Positions 1 to 8,944 of a stretch of DNA of 64,000 nt are shown here, one piece after another. The notes under the pieces were generated by a model. The model searched no databases. It was given only the letters and a program-made list of their open reading frames with translations, and was not told the DNA's origin. Position 1 is the stretch's first letter. Every line of letters starts with the position of its first letter. Made by a program: the position numbers and the translations under genes. Source of the DNA: Acidobacteriota bacterium (GTDB lineage: Bacteria; Acidobacteriota; Terriglobia; Terriglobales; Acidobacteriaceae); NCBI GenBank assembly GCA_018268915.1, contig JAFDVQ010000006.1, forward strand, positions 620,001-684,000. The letters are read 5' to 3'.

Positions 1-147
1 GGGAAGGTCGGTGAAGACGGTCCAGAGCATGATGGATAGCGGGAAGGGAGTCGTGCCGCTCGGGGCATTTTCGGCAGCTTCAGTGCGAAGGGCCGAGGCG
101 GCCAGGGTAGCGGAGGCGATTCCTTGAGCGAATTGACGACGATTCAT
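1..147 (-). CDS. Tat-exported protein, N-terminal fragment (possible sugar isomerase-like)
   Basis: Only the first 49 codons are present; the gene runs off the left edge. It starts with ATG at 147. The product opens with MNRRQFAQG, a twin-arginine-like signal (RRQF), followed by an alanine-rich segment, so export by the Tat route is likely. After residue 33 the sequence reads FPLSIMLWTVF, which resembles the first strand of exported TIM-barrel sugar phosphate isomerase/epimerase proteins; this is a weak inference from a short stretch. The start codon overlaps the stop of the upstream DUF2252 gene as ATGA, so the two are probably translationally coupled. Confidence 0.6.
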   Translation of the reverse strand, partial: MNRRQFAQGIASATLAASALRTEAAENAPSGTTPFPLSIMLWTVFTDLP

Positions 148-1469
148 CGGGTCCTCTTTTTTGTTAGTTCAACTTTGCCGGAACGGCGCAGGGTCTGCCA
201 ATCTTTTTCGGTCTGGTCAGCATACAGGGAACCGAACTGGGCCAGAGCTTCGGCGAAGGCTTCTCCATTGCCGAGATAGCCGGAAATTACAAGGGGGTCG
301 CCGGAACGGGCATGGCCGCGGGCGAGAAGCTCGCCGCAAACCTCAGCGAAGGCGATGAGACCGCTGCCAGCTAGATCGGTCAGGTCGATGGAGCCCTTGT
401 GGTCGTTGAGCTGGCGAACGAGAAACTGGCGCGAGCCGATATGTGTCCATCCCAGAAACGGATCTGACTGCAGCTGCATGGCACGCTGGCCGATAACGAC
501 TCGCTGGCCATTATGAGGAGATGGATGCGAGTGCTGCAAATACGGCGTATAGGCTGAGACGGTCTCTTCCTTGATCTGGAGGAAGAGAGGGTCATTAGGC
601 CCATTGCCTTCGAGGTAAATGCAGTAGTCGCGCAGACCTACAGATCCGGTGCCGACGATCTTGAAGGCGACGTCGACCGGATGGTAGAGCGAGAGCAGGT
701 GCTGCCGCTGCGGCTCGAGGACCTCGCGGTAGGGAGCCAGAGCGTTGAGGATCTTTTCAGCCTGTGCTCCTGTGATTCGGCTCAGGCATCCGTTGATTTC
801 CCGAAAGCGGCGTGTGCCGGGCTTGCCGTGAACGGGCTCGGTGAGCAGGTCGAGGCTATGGAGGGGAGTGGCGCGTTCGGCTTTGACGAGCGCTGCATGC
901 ACGGGCTGGATGTCGCCGAGCCGATGGACCTGAAAGCGAGCGACTTCGAGAAGCGGCAGACGGGCGAAAGCGCGCATGTGGTCGCAGTAGCGCAGGATGC
1001 AGTGCTGGACGGCGTCGCGTGCCGCGGTTTCTTTGTGCTGTGACTCGCGACCGGCGAGCACGATGGATGCGGCCATGCGCTTCAGGTCCCACTCGAAAGG
1101 ACCGCGGATGGTTTCGTCGAAGTCGTTGATGTCGAAGACCAGCCTGCCGTCGGGCGCGGCGAATGCACCGAGGTTGCGTACATGGGCGTCTCCGCAGATC
1201 TGCGCTTCGATACCGGTGTTGGGAATGACGGCGAGGTCAGCGGCCATGATCGGAGCCGCTCCGCGAAAAAAGACGAAGGGCGACTGCGCCATGAGCTGAT
1301 GTTTGAGCTTGAGGAGAGCCGGTACACGGCCTCTCTCGGCACGCTGGAGAAGTGTAAGCGGCGGAGATTTGCGGTCCTTGATACTGAGTTGATCGTTCTG
1401 CAGTCTGCCGACCTGCTTACGGCGTGAGTGTCCCAGATTGCGTCGCTCTTCCGGGGATGCCCAGGACAT
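144..1469 (-). CDS. DUF2252 family protein
   Basis: 441 residues, close to the usual family length. Family motifs are clear: SPFVFFRGAAPIMAADL (about 63-79), a CGDAHVRNLG block (about 92-101), FDINDFDETIRGPFEWDLKR (about 111-130) and VGTGSVGLRDYCIYL (about 270-285). DUF2252 proteins are cytoplasmic and lack an assigned reaction; the fold has been compared with aminoglycoside phosphotransferase-like kinases, but I see no basis for naming a substrate. There is no signal peptide. The stop codon overlaps the start of the downstream Tat-exported protein by four bases. The gene is divergent from the peptidase gene that starts at 1629, with about 160 bases between them for both promoters. Confidence 0.9.
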   Translation of the reverse strand: MSWASPEERRNLGHSRRKQVGRLQNDQLSIKDRKSPPLTLLQRAERGRVPALLKLKHQLMAQSPFVFFRGAAPIMAADLAVIPNTGIEAQICGDAHVRNLGAFAAPDGRLVFDINDFDETIRGPFEWDLKRMAASIVLAGRESQHKETAARDAVQHCILRYCDHMRAFARLPLLEVARFQVHRLGDIQPVHAALVKAERATPLHSLDLLTEPVHGKPGTRRFREINGCLSRITGAQAEKILNALAPYREVLEPQRQHLLSLYHPVDVAFKIVGTGSVGLRDYCIYLEGNGPNDPLFLQIKEETVSAYTPYLQHSHPSPHNGQRVVIGQRAMQLQSDPFLGWTHIGSRQFLVRQLNDHKGSIDLTDLAGSGLIAFAEVCGELLARGHARSGDPLVISGYLGNGEAFAEALAQFGSLYADQTEKDWQTLRRSGKVELTKKRTR

Positions 1470-1628
1470 CGAGGCGGAGCTCCAGTGTTCTCCAGATGGA
1501 AGGATAGACGCTCAAGGCTGTGTCCGGCATTGGGACGACCAGCGGTCTGATTTTGCTCGGGTAAACTGGAGCCCGGCATAGCTCACATACCTGATTCCGA
1601 AGGATGATGCCAGCCTGGAGGAAGTTCC

Positions 1629-3842
1629 TTGAGGTCTTTTGCACGCTGGGTTGCGATTGCGTCGGCGGCAACGGTTTTATCGACGTTTGGAGCACAGGGG
1701 CAGGAAGCCGCGAGTGAGCTGACGGTGGAGAAGATCTTCGGCCACGGGCCTCTGGCAGGAACTCCGCCAAGCGCATTGGAATGGTCGCCCGATGCGCAGC
1801 ACCTTACCTATATCGACGGCGGCGAATTGATTGCGATTGAACCGGGGGTTGGCAAGCCGCATATCCTGGTCGGACATACGAAGCTGGCAACGCTTCGCGC
1901 CAAAAGCGAATTGAACGATGAGGACCAGGACCATCGCCAGCGTTATGGGATGCCGAGCTATCAGTGGGCTCCGGATTCGAAGCACCTGCTCTTCGACTCG
2001 AATGGAAGCATCTGGTACTACGAACTGGCCAACGGAACAGGGATCGACATCGGCTTCACAGGAGCTGGATCGGGAGACGATCCGAAGTTCTCGCCAAATG
2101 GAGAATATGTCTCCTTTATCCGGAATCATGGCCTCGCAGTGGTGCCGCTGAAGAGCGCGGACACGCCGACAATTACCGTGGCTGGATCGACGAATGTTAA
2201 TACGCTGAATGGCGAAGTCGACTGGGTGTACCTGGAAGAGCTGGGAACGCGCAGCAACTACTTCTGGTCGCCGGATTCCAGTCACATCGCCTATCTGCAA
2301 ATGCTGGAAGAGAACGTTCCCGAGTATCCGATTGCGGATTGGATTCCGACGCACGCGACGATTGAGAGACAACGGTACCCGCAGCCGGGAGACCCTAATC
2401 CAGATGTGCGCGTCGGCGTGGTAAGCGTAAAGGGGGGGAAGACGTCCTGGATTCACATCCCTATCGAGCAGGGTCAGGACTACATTCCGCGCTTTGGATG
2501 GGTAGATCGCAAGACGTTGTGGGTGGAGACGCTAAGCCGCGATCAGAAACACAGAAGGATTTACTTTGCCGAGCCGGGAATGGGAACTGCGCACTTGGTA
2601 CTCGAGATCAACGATGAAAAGTTTGTGAACGAGTATATGGATGTGTTTGTTGCGCACGGTTGCATTGTGCTGACAAGTTGGGAGGACGGGCACAACCATA
2701 TCTACCTCTACCGCTATGACGAAGGAAGAACGGACTCGACACGGGCGACGCTGGACAGGCAGCTAACCAAAGGAGAGTTCGATGTTGCGGAGGTGTACCG
2801 GGTCGACACTTCGCGAAAGGAAGTCCTATACGCGTCGAACGAGAGCGATCCTTTGGACCGTCAGGCTTGGCGGGCTGGATTTGATGGCGAGCGCACACGC
2901 ATCACGGATGAAGCGGGATTTCACGAACTGCAGTTCGCTCCTACAGGCGGCAACTACATGGACAAGTTCTCAACGCGACGAAGCCCGCCGACGATGAAGA
3001 TGTGTGGAGTTGCAGCGAGCTGTCTTGCGTTCTGGGGATCCCGCTCGGTAGACGAGCTGGCGTTGCGGGCTCCATCGCGGTTTGAAGCCACGGCCAAGGA
3101 TGGAACGACTATATACGGAACTTTGCTGATGCCGGCGAATGTTGCTGGTTCAGGCAGCGTTCCGCTCATCGTGAATCCGTACGGCGGGCCTTATGTGCAG
3201 ACGGTCGTGAACAAATGGAGTGACTCAGTGATGTTCGACGAGCTCCTCGCGCAGCATGGGTTCGCAGTCCTGCATGCGGACAACCGCGGCACCGGATTTC
3301 GCGGGCGCGATTTTGAGCAATCGGCATACCACAACTTCGGTCCGGTACAACTTGAAGATCAACTGACGATGATTGACGCTGCGATTGCCAAACATCCGGA
3401 ACTCGACGCGAAACGATTGGGGTGGTGGGGTGGAAGCTGGGGTGGTACATTCACGCTCTATGCGATGACGCATTCGGACCGGTTTAAAGCTGGAGTTGCG
3501 CTGGCGCCGGTGACAGATTGGCGCAACTACGACTCGATATATACGGAGCGGTATCTCAGCAAACCCCAGGAGAATCCTGGTGGGTACAAGGACTTCTCAG
3601 TCGTGAATTCGGCAGCGAACCTCAAAGGACGGTTGCTGCTGGTGCACGGGACCGGCGACGACAATGTGCATCTTGGAAACACAATTCAGTTCGTACAGAA
3701 GCTGGTCGAGGCTGGGGTGCCGTACGACCTGCAGATCTATCCGCGAAAGTCGCACTCATTTGCGGGTAGCGACGTGAAGACGCACCTGTACGGGCGGATT
3801 CTGGAACATTTCGAGCACAACCTGAAAGAACCAGAACTCTAA
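1629..3842 (+). CDS. Secreted S9 family dipeptidyl peptidase (DPP IV type)
   Basis: 737 residues. A signal peptide (MRSFARWVAIASAATVLSTF, cleavage near GAQGQ) is followed by a DPP IV beta-propeller domain (about 30-480) and a C-terminal alpha/beta hydrolase domain (about 490-737). The catalytic triad can be placed: Ser603 in GGSWGG, Asp677/678 in GTGDDNVH and His709 in RKSHSF. Family S9B enzymes release Xaa-Pro or Xaa-Ala dipeptides from peptide N termini, here in the periplasm or outside the cell. The start is TTG; I chose it because a GGAGGA ribosome site lies six bases upstream (1617-1622) and the signal peptide begins there. It appears monocistronic. Confidence 0.93.
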   Translation: MRSFARWVAIASAATVLSTFGAQGQEAASELTVEKIFGHGPLAGTPPSALEWSPDAQHLTYIDGGELIAIEPGVGKPHILVGHTKLATLRAKSELNDEDQDHRQRYGMPSYQWAPDSKHLLFDSNGSIWYYELANGTGIDIGFTGAGSGDDPKFSPNGEYVSFIRNHGLAVVPLKSADTPTITVAGSTNVNTLNGEVDWVYLEELGTRSNYFWSPDSSHIAYLQMLEENVPEYPIADWIPTHATIERQRYPQPGDPNPDVRVGVVSVKGGKTSWIHIPIEQGQDYIPRFGWVDRKTLWVETLSRDQKHRRIYFAEPGMGTAHLVLEINDEKFVNEYMDVFVAHGCIVLTSWEDGHNHIYLYRYDEGRTDSTRATLDRQLTKGEFDVAEVYRVDTSRKEVLYASNESDPLDRQAWRAGFDGERTRITDEAGFHELQFAPTGGNYMDKFSTRRSPPTMKMCGVAASCLAFWGSRSVDELALRAPSRFEATAKDGTTIYGTLLMPANVAGSGSVPLIVNPYGGPYVQTVVNKWSDSVMFDELLAQHGFAVLHADNRGTGFRGRDFEQSAYHNFGPVQLEDQLTMIDAAIAKHPELDAKRLGWWGGSWGGTFTLYAMTHSDRFKAGVALAPVTDWRNYDSIYTERYLSKPQENPGGYKDFSVVNSAANLKGRLLLVHGTGDDNVHLGNTIQFVQKLVEAGVPYDLQIYPRKSHSFAGSDVKTHLYGRILEHFEHNLKEPEL

Positions 3843-3948
3843 GGGAGCGCTAGCGGGGCTGGTGTTGAAGTGATGGAAACCTGTGGAGAGCACGAAAAAA
3901 CCCAGAGGGGACACTTTGCATGCTTGTTGGCCACGCGGGCGGCGAGAC

Positions 3949-4101
3949 TTACAGCTCGTGCCGACGAAAGAACTCGTCTTTCTTACTCTTCGGACAGTTG
4001 GTGCATTCGAGGCAGCAAACAAGTAGAACTGCAACGCCCAGGGTGACCAGGATGGCCAACACGCTCGCATAAGAACCGATTAGTTGAGTGAAGGTATGCA
4101 T
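3949..4101 (-). CDS. Small single-span membrane peptide with Cys cluster
   Basis: A 50-residue reading frame (ATG at 4101, TAA at 3949-3951) fills most of the otherwise empty 353-base gap between the peptidase and polymerase genes. It has a polar start (MHTFTQLIGSY), one strongly hydrophobic segment (about 12-31), then CCLECTNC and a charged tail KSKKDEFFRRHEL. This is the layout of a bona fide single-pass small membrane protein: the positive tail predicts cytoplasmic C terminus, and the cysteines lie at the membrane face. No convincing ribosome site is seen (upstream reads GCCTTGCC). Function unknown; the frame could be chance, but hydrophobicity and charge order argue against that. Confidence 0.42.
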   Translation of the reverse strand: MHTFTQLIGSYASVLAILVTLGVAVLLVCCLECTNCPKSKKDEFFRRHEL

Positions 4102-4195
4102 ATGGCAAGGCGGACTGCGCTACCCAGCTCCGTTCTCAGGTATCCCTAGAAAATCGGTAAAACGCTTTTGATGCCCAAGTCTACCACTTATTAGG

Positions 4196-5635
4196 ATGTG
4201 GGATACGGGTTCCTCAGTTGTAAACAAGCGAATAAAGAGCGAACATGGTGGGATCGTGGAAGTGAGCGGTGGAAATCCCGGATCAGAACTCGCGCGGGTG
4301 GAGTGGCCGGAAGGAACTGTGCCGCGCGAAGTAGTGTCGACTCCTCAAAACCAGGTTGAGACTGCGCCCGCAGTTAACTGGCTCTTTGTTGATTTGAATT
4401 CCTACTTCGCTTCCGTTGAGCAGCAGGACCGGCCTGACCTGAGAGGAAAACCGGTAGGAGTGGTCCCGATGGTGGCGGACACCACCTGCTGCATTGCTGC
4501 AAGCTATGAAGCGAAGGCCTTTGGAGTGAAAACCGGAACGATCGTGGCGGACGCGAAGCGCATGTGTCCACACATGATCTTTGTCGAGGGAAGGCATGAG
4601 CTTTATGTGGAGTATCACCACCGGATCGTGGCGGCGGTTGAGAGCTGTTTGCCGGTGTCGGCCGTCATGTCGATCGACGAGATGGCTTGCCGTCTGATGG
4701 GGAGGGAACGCCCTCTGCTTGCGGCGCTGGAATTGGGGCGGAAGGTGAAGGCGACGATTCGGGACAAGGTTGGGCCGATGCTCCGAAGTTCCGTGGGTCT
4801 GGCGACGAGCCGTTATCTTGCGAAGGTAGCGAGCGACATGGAGAAGCCGGATGGGCTCGTCGCGTTGACCCTCGACATGCTGCCGGATGCCCTCAGACCC
4901 CTTAGCTTGCGAGACTTGCCCGGGATTGGTGCGCAGACCGAGAAGCGGCTCAATGAAAAGGGCATTCATACGATGGATGACCTGCTGAAGCTGGACTGCG
5001 AACAGTCCGGCGAGATGTGGGGATCGGTGTGGGGACAGAGGCTCTGGTACTGGCTTCGGGGCGAAGACTTCGAGATGTCGGAGACCGATCATCTCAAGTC
5101 GATCAGCCACTCGCATGTGCTTGCGCCGGAGATGCGCACCGCCGAGAAGGCCTGGGCGGTTGCGCACAAACTTCTGCACAAGGCGGCGATGCGGTTGCGG
5201 TCGCACAAGCTATGGGCTGGATCAATCGGACTGGCAGTTGGGTTTTCCGTTCCGCGGGGAATGAATGCGCCTGTCAGCCGTTTTGGAGTGCCAACGCGCG
5301 GATGGCATCACGAGATTCGGCTGATGGAGTGCCAGGACAATCAGACACTGATCGGAGCACTTCGCCGGCTGTGGAACGAAAAGCCGAAGGGCAAAGGGTA
5401 CGACGAGCCCTACTTTGTCGGGGTAAGCCTGAACGGGCTGGTGCCGGACAGGCTGCACTCGCTGAACCTGTTCGATTCGCTGGAGAACGCAAAGAGCCGG
5501 GCCAGGCTGCTGGAAGCGATGGACCAGCTGAATCAAAAGTATGGAATGAGTACGCTTGCCCCGGCGACGATGCTGGCTGCCTACAAGGCTGCGCCGACGA
5601 GGATCGCGTTTCACAGCATTCCGGATCTCTTCTGA
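4196..5635 (+). CDS. Y-family DNA polymerase (DinB/Pol IV-like)
   Basis: 479 residues. The catalytic core starts near residue 62 with WLFVDLNSYFASVEQ, containing the first metal-binding aspartate and the steric-gate aromatic region; a second acidic pair sits in VMSIDEMACRL (about 160). A helix-hairpin-helix follows (LRDLPGIGAQTEKRL, about 238-252), then the little-finger domain with ISHSHVLAPEMRT. Proteins of this family carry out translesion synthesis. The first 60 residues are not conserved family sequence, so the true start may be one of the GTG codons near 4256-4264; I kept the first ATG because no better ribosome site decides. No SOS box was recognised. The C terminus lacks an obvious beta-clamp motif. 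Confidence 0.85.
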   Translation: MWDTGSSVVNKRIKSEHGGIVEVSGGNPGSELARVEWPEGTVPREVVSTPQNQVETAPAVNWLFVDLNSYFASVEQQDRPDLRGKPVGVVPMVADTTCCIAASYEAKAFGVKTGTIVADAKRMCPHMIFVEGRHELYVEYHHRIVAAVESCLPVSAVMSIDEMACRLMGRERPLLAALELGRKVKATIRDKVGPMLRSSVGLATSRYLAKVASDMEKPDGLVALTLDMLPDALRPLSLRDLPGIGAQTEKRLNEKGIHTMDDLLKLDCEQSGEMWGSVWGQRLWYWLRGEDFEMSETDHLKSISHSHVLAPEMRTAEKAWAVAHKLLHKAAMRLRSHKLWAGSIGLAVGFSVPRGMNAPVSRFGVPTRGWHHEIRLMECQDNQTLIGALRRLWNEKPKGKGYDEPYFVGVSLNGLVPDRLHSLNLFDSLENAKSRARLLEAMDQLNQKYGMSTLAPATMLAAYKAAPTRIAFHSIPDLF

Positions 5636-5727
5636 GATGTGGAGAGATTTGATTGTGGGCAGAGGCGGTGCTGCCCGTACACTCCTCATGTTCCTGTATT
5701 CCTCCTGAACTGAGAGGCTGCCATCAA

Positions 5728-6669
5728 ATGTTTTCACGGAATCGCACGTTATCGTGCACGCCAGGTCGGAGCGTATTCTACGCCGTTTTCGCAACTATGT
5801 GCCTGATCTCGGTTCTGCCTCTTCTCGAGGCACAGCGTGTGCCGCCCGCGCTCGAATCGCCCCCGGCAGGTCCTCCGCAGACGGGATCACACGGCGAGAA
5901 GTTGGCAGGCATGCCAAAGTTCCACGATCCCGAGCCCTACGACATCGATGAACACACGGGCTACAGGCAGATCTTTGATGGGAAGAGCCTTGCTGGCTGG
6001 GACGCGGACACCAGTATCTGGCGAGTGGAGGGAGGCGTCATGGTGGGAGAGACGCTGGAAGGAAAGCCAAAAGGGAACAACTATATCGTCTATCGCGGCG
6101 AGCAGACTCGCGACTTCGACCTGAAGCTGCAGATGAAGATCGAAAAGGGCGGCGGCGGGGGGATTCAGTATCGCAGCGACACGGGCATACCGTGGAGTCG
6201 TCCGCAACCGGCCCGCCTGCCCGCTTATGACTTGAAGTTCATGATGACGGGCCCACAGGCAGACTTCTGGTTTCCCGTAACGGCCGAGACATCGGCATAC
6301 ACGGGGCAGTGGTACTCCGAAAACACGATGCAGGGCATCCTGGCCTACCGCGGGCAGGTGACGCAGGCGCTGCCGGGACAGAAGAATCGACTAGTCGCGA
6401 GAATCGGCGACAAGGACGCTCTTGGAGGCTACGTCAAGGTCAACGAATGGAATGATTACGAGATCATCGCGCGTGGCGGAGTGATGATGCACATCATGAA
6501 CGGGCAGTTGATGGCGGTCTTCATCGACGACAACAAGGATTCTGTGAACAACCAGCCGGGCCTGATTGGTTTTGAGATCGAGAGTGAGCCCTGCAAGATT
6601 TCAGTGCGGGACATCTGGCTTCGCAACTTTGACGTGGACGGCCGCCAGGATAAGATACAGAGGCCGTAG
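5728..6669 (+). CDS. Secreted DUF1080 (3-keto-disaccharide hydrolase-type) protein
   Basis: 313 residues from ATG 5728, preceded by AGAGG about ten bases upstream. A signal peptide (VFYAVFATMCLISVLPLLEA) leads to a proline-rich linker and one DUF1080 domain, a concanavalin-like jelly roll, beginning at GYRQIFDGKSLAGWDAD. Typical family motifs are visible: IWRVEGGVMVGE, DFDLKLQMKIE, GGGGIQYRSD, WNDYEIIARG and GLIGFEIES. The domain occurs in secreted carbohydrate-active proteins of Acidobacteria, Planctomycetes and Bacteroidetes, some of which cleave 3-keto-glycosides; the exact substrate cannot be read here. It is 92 bases downstream of the polymerase and may be separately transcribed. Confidence 0.88.
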   Translation: MFSRNRTLSCTPGRSVFYAVFATMCLISVLPLLEAQRVPPALESPPAGPPQTGSHGEKLAGMPKFHDPEPYDIDEHTGYRQIFDGKSLAGWDADTSIWRVEGGVMVGETLEGKPKGNNYIVYRGEQTRDFDLKLQMKIEKGGGGGIQYRSDTGIPWSRPQPARLPAYDLKFMMTGPQADFWFPVTAETSAYTGQWYSENTMQGILAYRGQVTQALPGQKNRLVARIGDKDALGGYVKVNEWNDYEIIARGGVMMHIMNGQLMAVFIDDNKDSVNNQPGLIGFEIESEPCKISVRDIWLRNFDVDGRQDKIQRP

Positions 6670-6685
6670 CGTTCGACGGCCTCTG
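6658..6685. terminator. Hairpin between convergent genes
   Basis: Perfect 10-bp inverted repeat (arms 6658-6667 and 6676-6685, CAGAGGCCGT and its complement) with an 8-base loop. The stop codon of the DUF1080 gene lies at the arm-loop boundary and the convergent beta-propeller gene ends at 6699. There is no good T tract on either side, so it is a weak or factor-dependent bidirectional terminator at best. Confidence 0.45.
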
Positions 6686-6698
6686 CGAATCCCGGCTG

Positions 6699-7847
6699 CT
6701 ACTGGTGAACCAGCGGCTGAACGCTGATGTACTCCGGATTTTGAATAAGGCGGGGTGTTCCGGAAACCAACTGCATCGAAGTTGGGGTTATGGTGTAAAG
6801 GCGCAACTTTCCAGTCGCCTTACTGATTGCGTAGAGATGGTTGCTGTTATCCCAGAAGACCTGGTCAACAGGGTCTGTAGTAAGCAGGCCAGTGTCGTGC
6901 GTGATCGGATTTGACCCATTGAAATGAAAGATCTGGAGACCCTGCTGCCCGGCTACGGCGAGAAGCCTGCCGGATGGCGACATCTTCATATCGTAGGGAT
7001 TGGTCACAAGGGTTGCCGGCATGTTGGAGTACTTGCTTTTCGTGCTGAGATTCCCCGCGGCACTGACCGTATAAACCGCCAGTTGCGGCGGAGCGGCGGC
7101 GCAGTCTGGAGGATTCGCCGGCTGCATGAGCATGGCGATGTTATTTGCTTGATCGGTTGCCAGAAGCTCTGGAACAAATCGGCTGAAGCTGGTCGATGGA
7201 GCGGGATAGTTAGCCAGCGATCCGCCGGTGGCGAGGAGTCCGCTTGGCCGGCGCTGAAAACCGTAGATCCCGTAGTACATGCAATCGGAGTTTACGGCCG
7301 TGTAGGCGTAGACATTGTTTCCGATGAAGTGAGCAACGTTATCGTCACCCGGGAAGTCGCCGGTGATATTGACGCCCAGGTATCGCAGGCTACCTGCCAG
7401 CTTATTGAGAGCAAAGGATGCTACGCCCGTATTAGCGCAGTCAGCGTTGAATTCCTGAACATAAAGCGTTGACCCGGTGCGATCGAAAAAGAGCTTGTTA
7501 GCAAACACGCAGTCGTTGTTCGGGGCGTGCTTCGAGTAATCGGCTGAGGACTGGTAGCGGAGGGCACCATTCGGTTCAATGGCGAAGATGTCAATGTTGG
7601 GCCGGGAGTTGTTGATGGCGGCGAGATGGCCTCTATTCACGGCCATGGCACCCACGTCCTCGCGGAATGGTGAACCCGCAACCGTCGAAAGCTTGCCATC
7701 AGCCGATACCGCAAAGGCGGTGATTTGGTTGGTACTGCTGTTCTTGGGATTGTTGGCGACGTAGACGTAAGCCACTGCCTGTGAAAATGCATGACTGGCG
7801 ACCAAGGCAAAGGTCAGGAAGGCAAAGAACTGCAAGCAGCGTTTCAT
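6699..7847 (-). CDS. Secreted YncE/lactonase-like beta-propeller protein
   Basis: 382 residues with a clear signal peptide (MKRCLQFFAFLTFALVASHA, cleavage near FSQA). The mature part starts AYVYVANN and holds repeated blade-like units such as ITAFAVSADGKLSTVAGSPF and LYAISKATGKLRLYTITP, the pattern of the 7-bladed 6-phosphogluconolactonase/YncE-type propellers. In secreted acidobacterial proteins this fold is usually a binding scaffold rather than a proven lactonase, so I do not assign a reaction. The gene is divergent from the ECF sigma operon, with 218 bases between; co-regulation is possible but not shown. Confidence 0.8.
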   Translation of the reverse strand: MKRCLQFFAFLTFALVASHAFSQAVAYVYVANNPKNSSTNQITAFAVSADGKLSTVAGSPFREDVGAMAVNRGHLAAINNSRPNIDIFAIEPNGALRYQSSADYSKHAPNNDCVFANKLFFDRTGSTLYVQEFNADCANTGVASFALNKLAGSLRYLGVNITGDFPGDDNVAHFIGNNVYAYTAVNSDCMYYGIYGFQRRPSGLLATGGSLANYPAPSTSFSRFVPELLATDQANNIAMLMQPANPPDCAAAPPQLAVYTVSAAGNLSTKSKYSNMPATLVTNPYDMKMSPSGRLLAVAGQQGLQIFHFNGSNPITHDTGLLTTDPVDQVFWDNSNHLYAISKATGKLRLYTITPTSMQLVSGTPRLIQNPEYISVQPLVHQ

Positions 7848-7985
7848 TGGGGAAGCTCCTCTGGAGGGGCATACCCGTACTGGCCCGGGTATTACTCAGG
7901 TGATTCGAGACATTTTCTTGAACTTCGGTTGTATGGAGTGGTTGAGGCTTCCCGCCTGGTTGAAATGATTTTCAGTGATTCGGAC

Positions 7986-8011
7986 TGAACATTTTTTCTT
8001 CCACGCGCGTA
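7986..8011 (+). promoter_or_regulatory. Candidate ECF-type promoter for the sigma operon
   Basis: TGAACA (7986-7991), a 16-base spacer, then CGTA (8008-8011). This resembles the -35 AAC and -10 CGT signature recognised by many ECF sigma factors (for example SigW/SigX types in Bacillus). It lies 55 bases before the sigma gene, which would fit autoregulation. It is one match found by eye, so chance is possible. Confidence 0.35.
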
Positions 8012-8065
8012 GTTTCTGCATCCCGCCCCGCAATCTGCTGCGGATTTAGAGGTAGAAGCGAAACC

Positions 8066-8584
8066 ATGGCGCAACGATGGCAGCCGGATTTCGAACAACT
8101 GGTGGACGAACACCAGTCCATGGTCTTTTCGCTGGCGTGGCGCATGACTGGCGACCGCGGACTGGCCGAAGAAGTTGCGCAGGATGTCTTTCTGGAGTTG
8201 GACAGGCATATGGAGAGGATCGAGAGCCCGGAACACGCATTGAACTGGTTGAGGCGCGTGGCTGTGAGCCGGTCGGCAGATGCCCTGCGGCGTCGGCGGG
8301 TGAGGGGCGTGGACTTGTGGGTGGAGATTGAAGATAAACACGGCTCTCCAGTAGAGGAAAGGCAGTCTCCTCTGGAGACTCGGCTCGAACAATTGCTGTC
8401 GACTTTGCCCGAGGCGCAGAGAGCGGCCCTGGTGCTTCGCTATCAGGAAGATATGACGCCCGAAGAAATTGCGGCAGCGGTCGAAGCGCCTTTGGCGACT
8501 GTGAAAAGTAACTTGCACCGCGGGTTGAAACTGTTGCGCTCGAAAGCGACAACGCATTTGAAGGAGTACGTTCGTGGACTTTGA
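8066..8584 (+). CDS. ECF-type RNA polymerase sigma factor
   Basis: 172 residues, the usual ECF length. Region 2 is at about 10-75 (DEHQSMVFSLAWRMTGD, then AEEVAQDVFLELDRHM, the core-binding and -10 helices). Region 4 is at about 110-160 (LSTLPEAQRAALVLRYQEDM, then VKSNLHRGLKLLR, the -35 recognition helix-turn-helix). It redirects RNA polymerase to a small regulon. It is the first gene of a four-gene operon: the next gene, a membrane protein, overlaps it by 11 bases as is usual for a cognate anti-sigma. No extra C-terminal domain is present, so control is probably by that membrane partner. No SD stronger than GAGGTAGAAG is seen. Confidence 0.93.
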   Translation: MAQRWQPDFEQLVDEHQSMVFSLAWRMTGDRGLAEEVAQDVFLELDRHMERIESPEHALNWLRRVAVSRSADALRRRRVRGVDLWVEIEDKHGSPVEERQSPLETRLEQLLSTLPEAQRAALVLRYQEDMTPEEIAAAVEAPLATVKSNLHRGLKLLRSKATTHLKEYVRGL

Positions 8585-8930
8585 ATGGTCTGATCAACCT
8601 CAAAAATCCGACGAGTTTGAGCACGAGCTTCGGCAATCAATGGAACGGCGGCCCGCTCCTCCAAACCTGAAGCGACGGATCATGCAGAAGCGGAGCGCAC
8701 GCAGGACAGAGCGGCGCCACACGACCATGATCTGGTGGCAAAGGCTTGCAGCATCGCTGCTGGTGGGAGCGGTGGTTGCAGGGGGCTTTGGTTGGCGGCA
8801 GATGGAAGAGCGGCGCAAAGGCGAGGAAGCCAAACAGCAGGTGATGACGGCGCTGAGGATTACGAACCAGGTGTTGACCAACATGAACCGGAAGCTCGCG
8901 GAGCACGACCGGTCGGACAACGGGAAGTAA
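8574..8930 (+). CDS. Single-span membrane protein, likely anti-sigma factor
   Basis: 118 residues from a GTG start that overlaps the sigma gene by 11 bases. The N-terminal 50 residues are charged and cytoplasmic (MDFEWSDQPQKSDEFEHELR), followed by one membrane span (about 57-72, LAASLLVGAVVAGGFGW) and a charged periplasmic coiled-coil-like tail (about 75-118). There is no recognisable zinc-binding HxxxCxxC motif, so it would not be a ZAS-type anti-sigma. The assignment rests on position and topology, not on a recognised family. The tail could sense the exported DUF4252 proteins encoded downstream. Confidence 0.65.
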   Translation: MDFEWSDQPQKSDEFEHELRQSMERRPAPPNLKRRIMQKRSARRTERRHTTMIWWQRLAASLLVGAVVAGGFGWRQMEERRKGEEAKQQVMTALRITNQVLTNMNRKLAEHDRSDNGK

Positions 8931-8944
8931 GTGGGAGGAGATCG

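Noticed and set aside
4130..4195. SOS/LexA box before the Y-family polymerase
   Set aside because: No convincing inverted GAAC/GTTC or CTGT-type site could be seen.
8574..8930. Zinc-binding anti-sigma (ZAS) motif in the membrane protein
   Set aside because: No His/Cys motif of the HxxxCxxC type is present.
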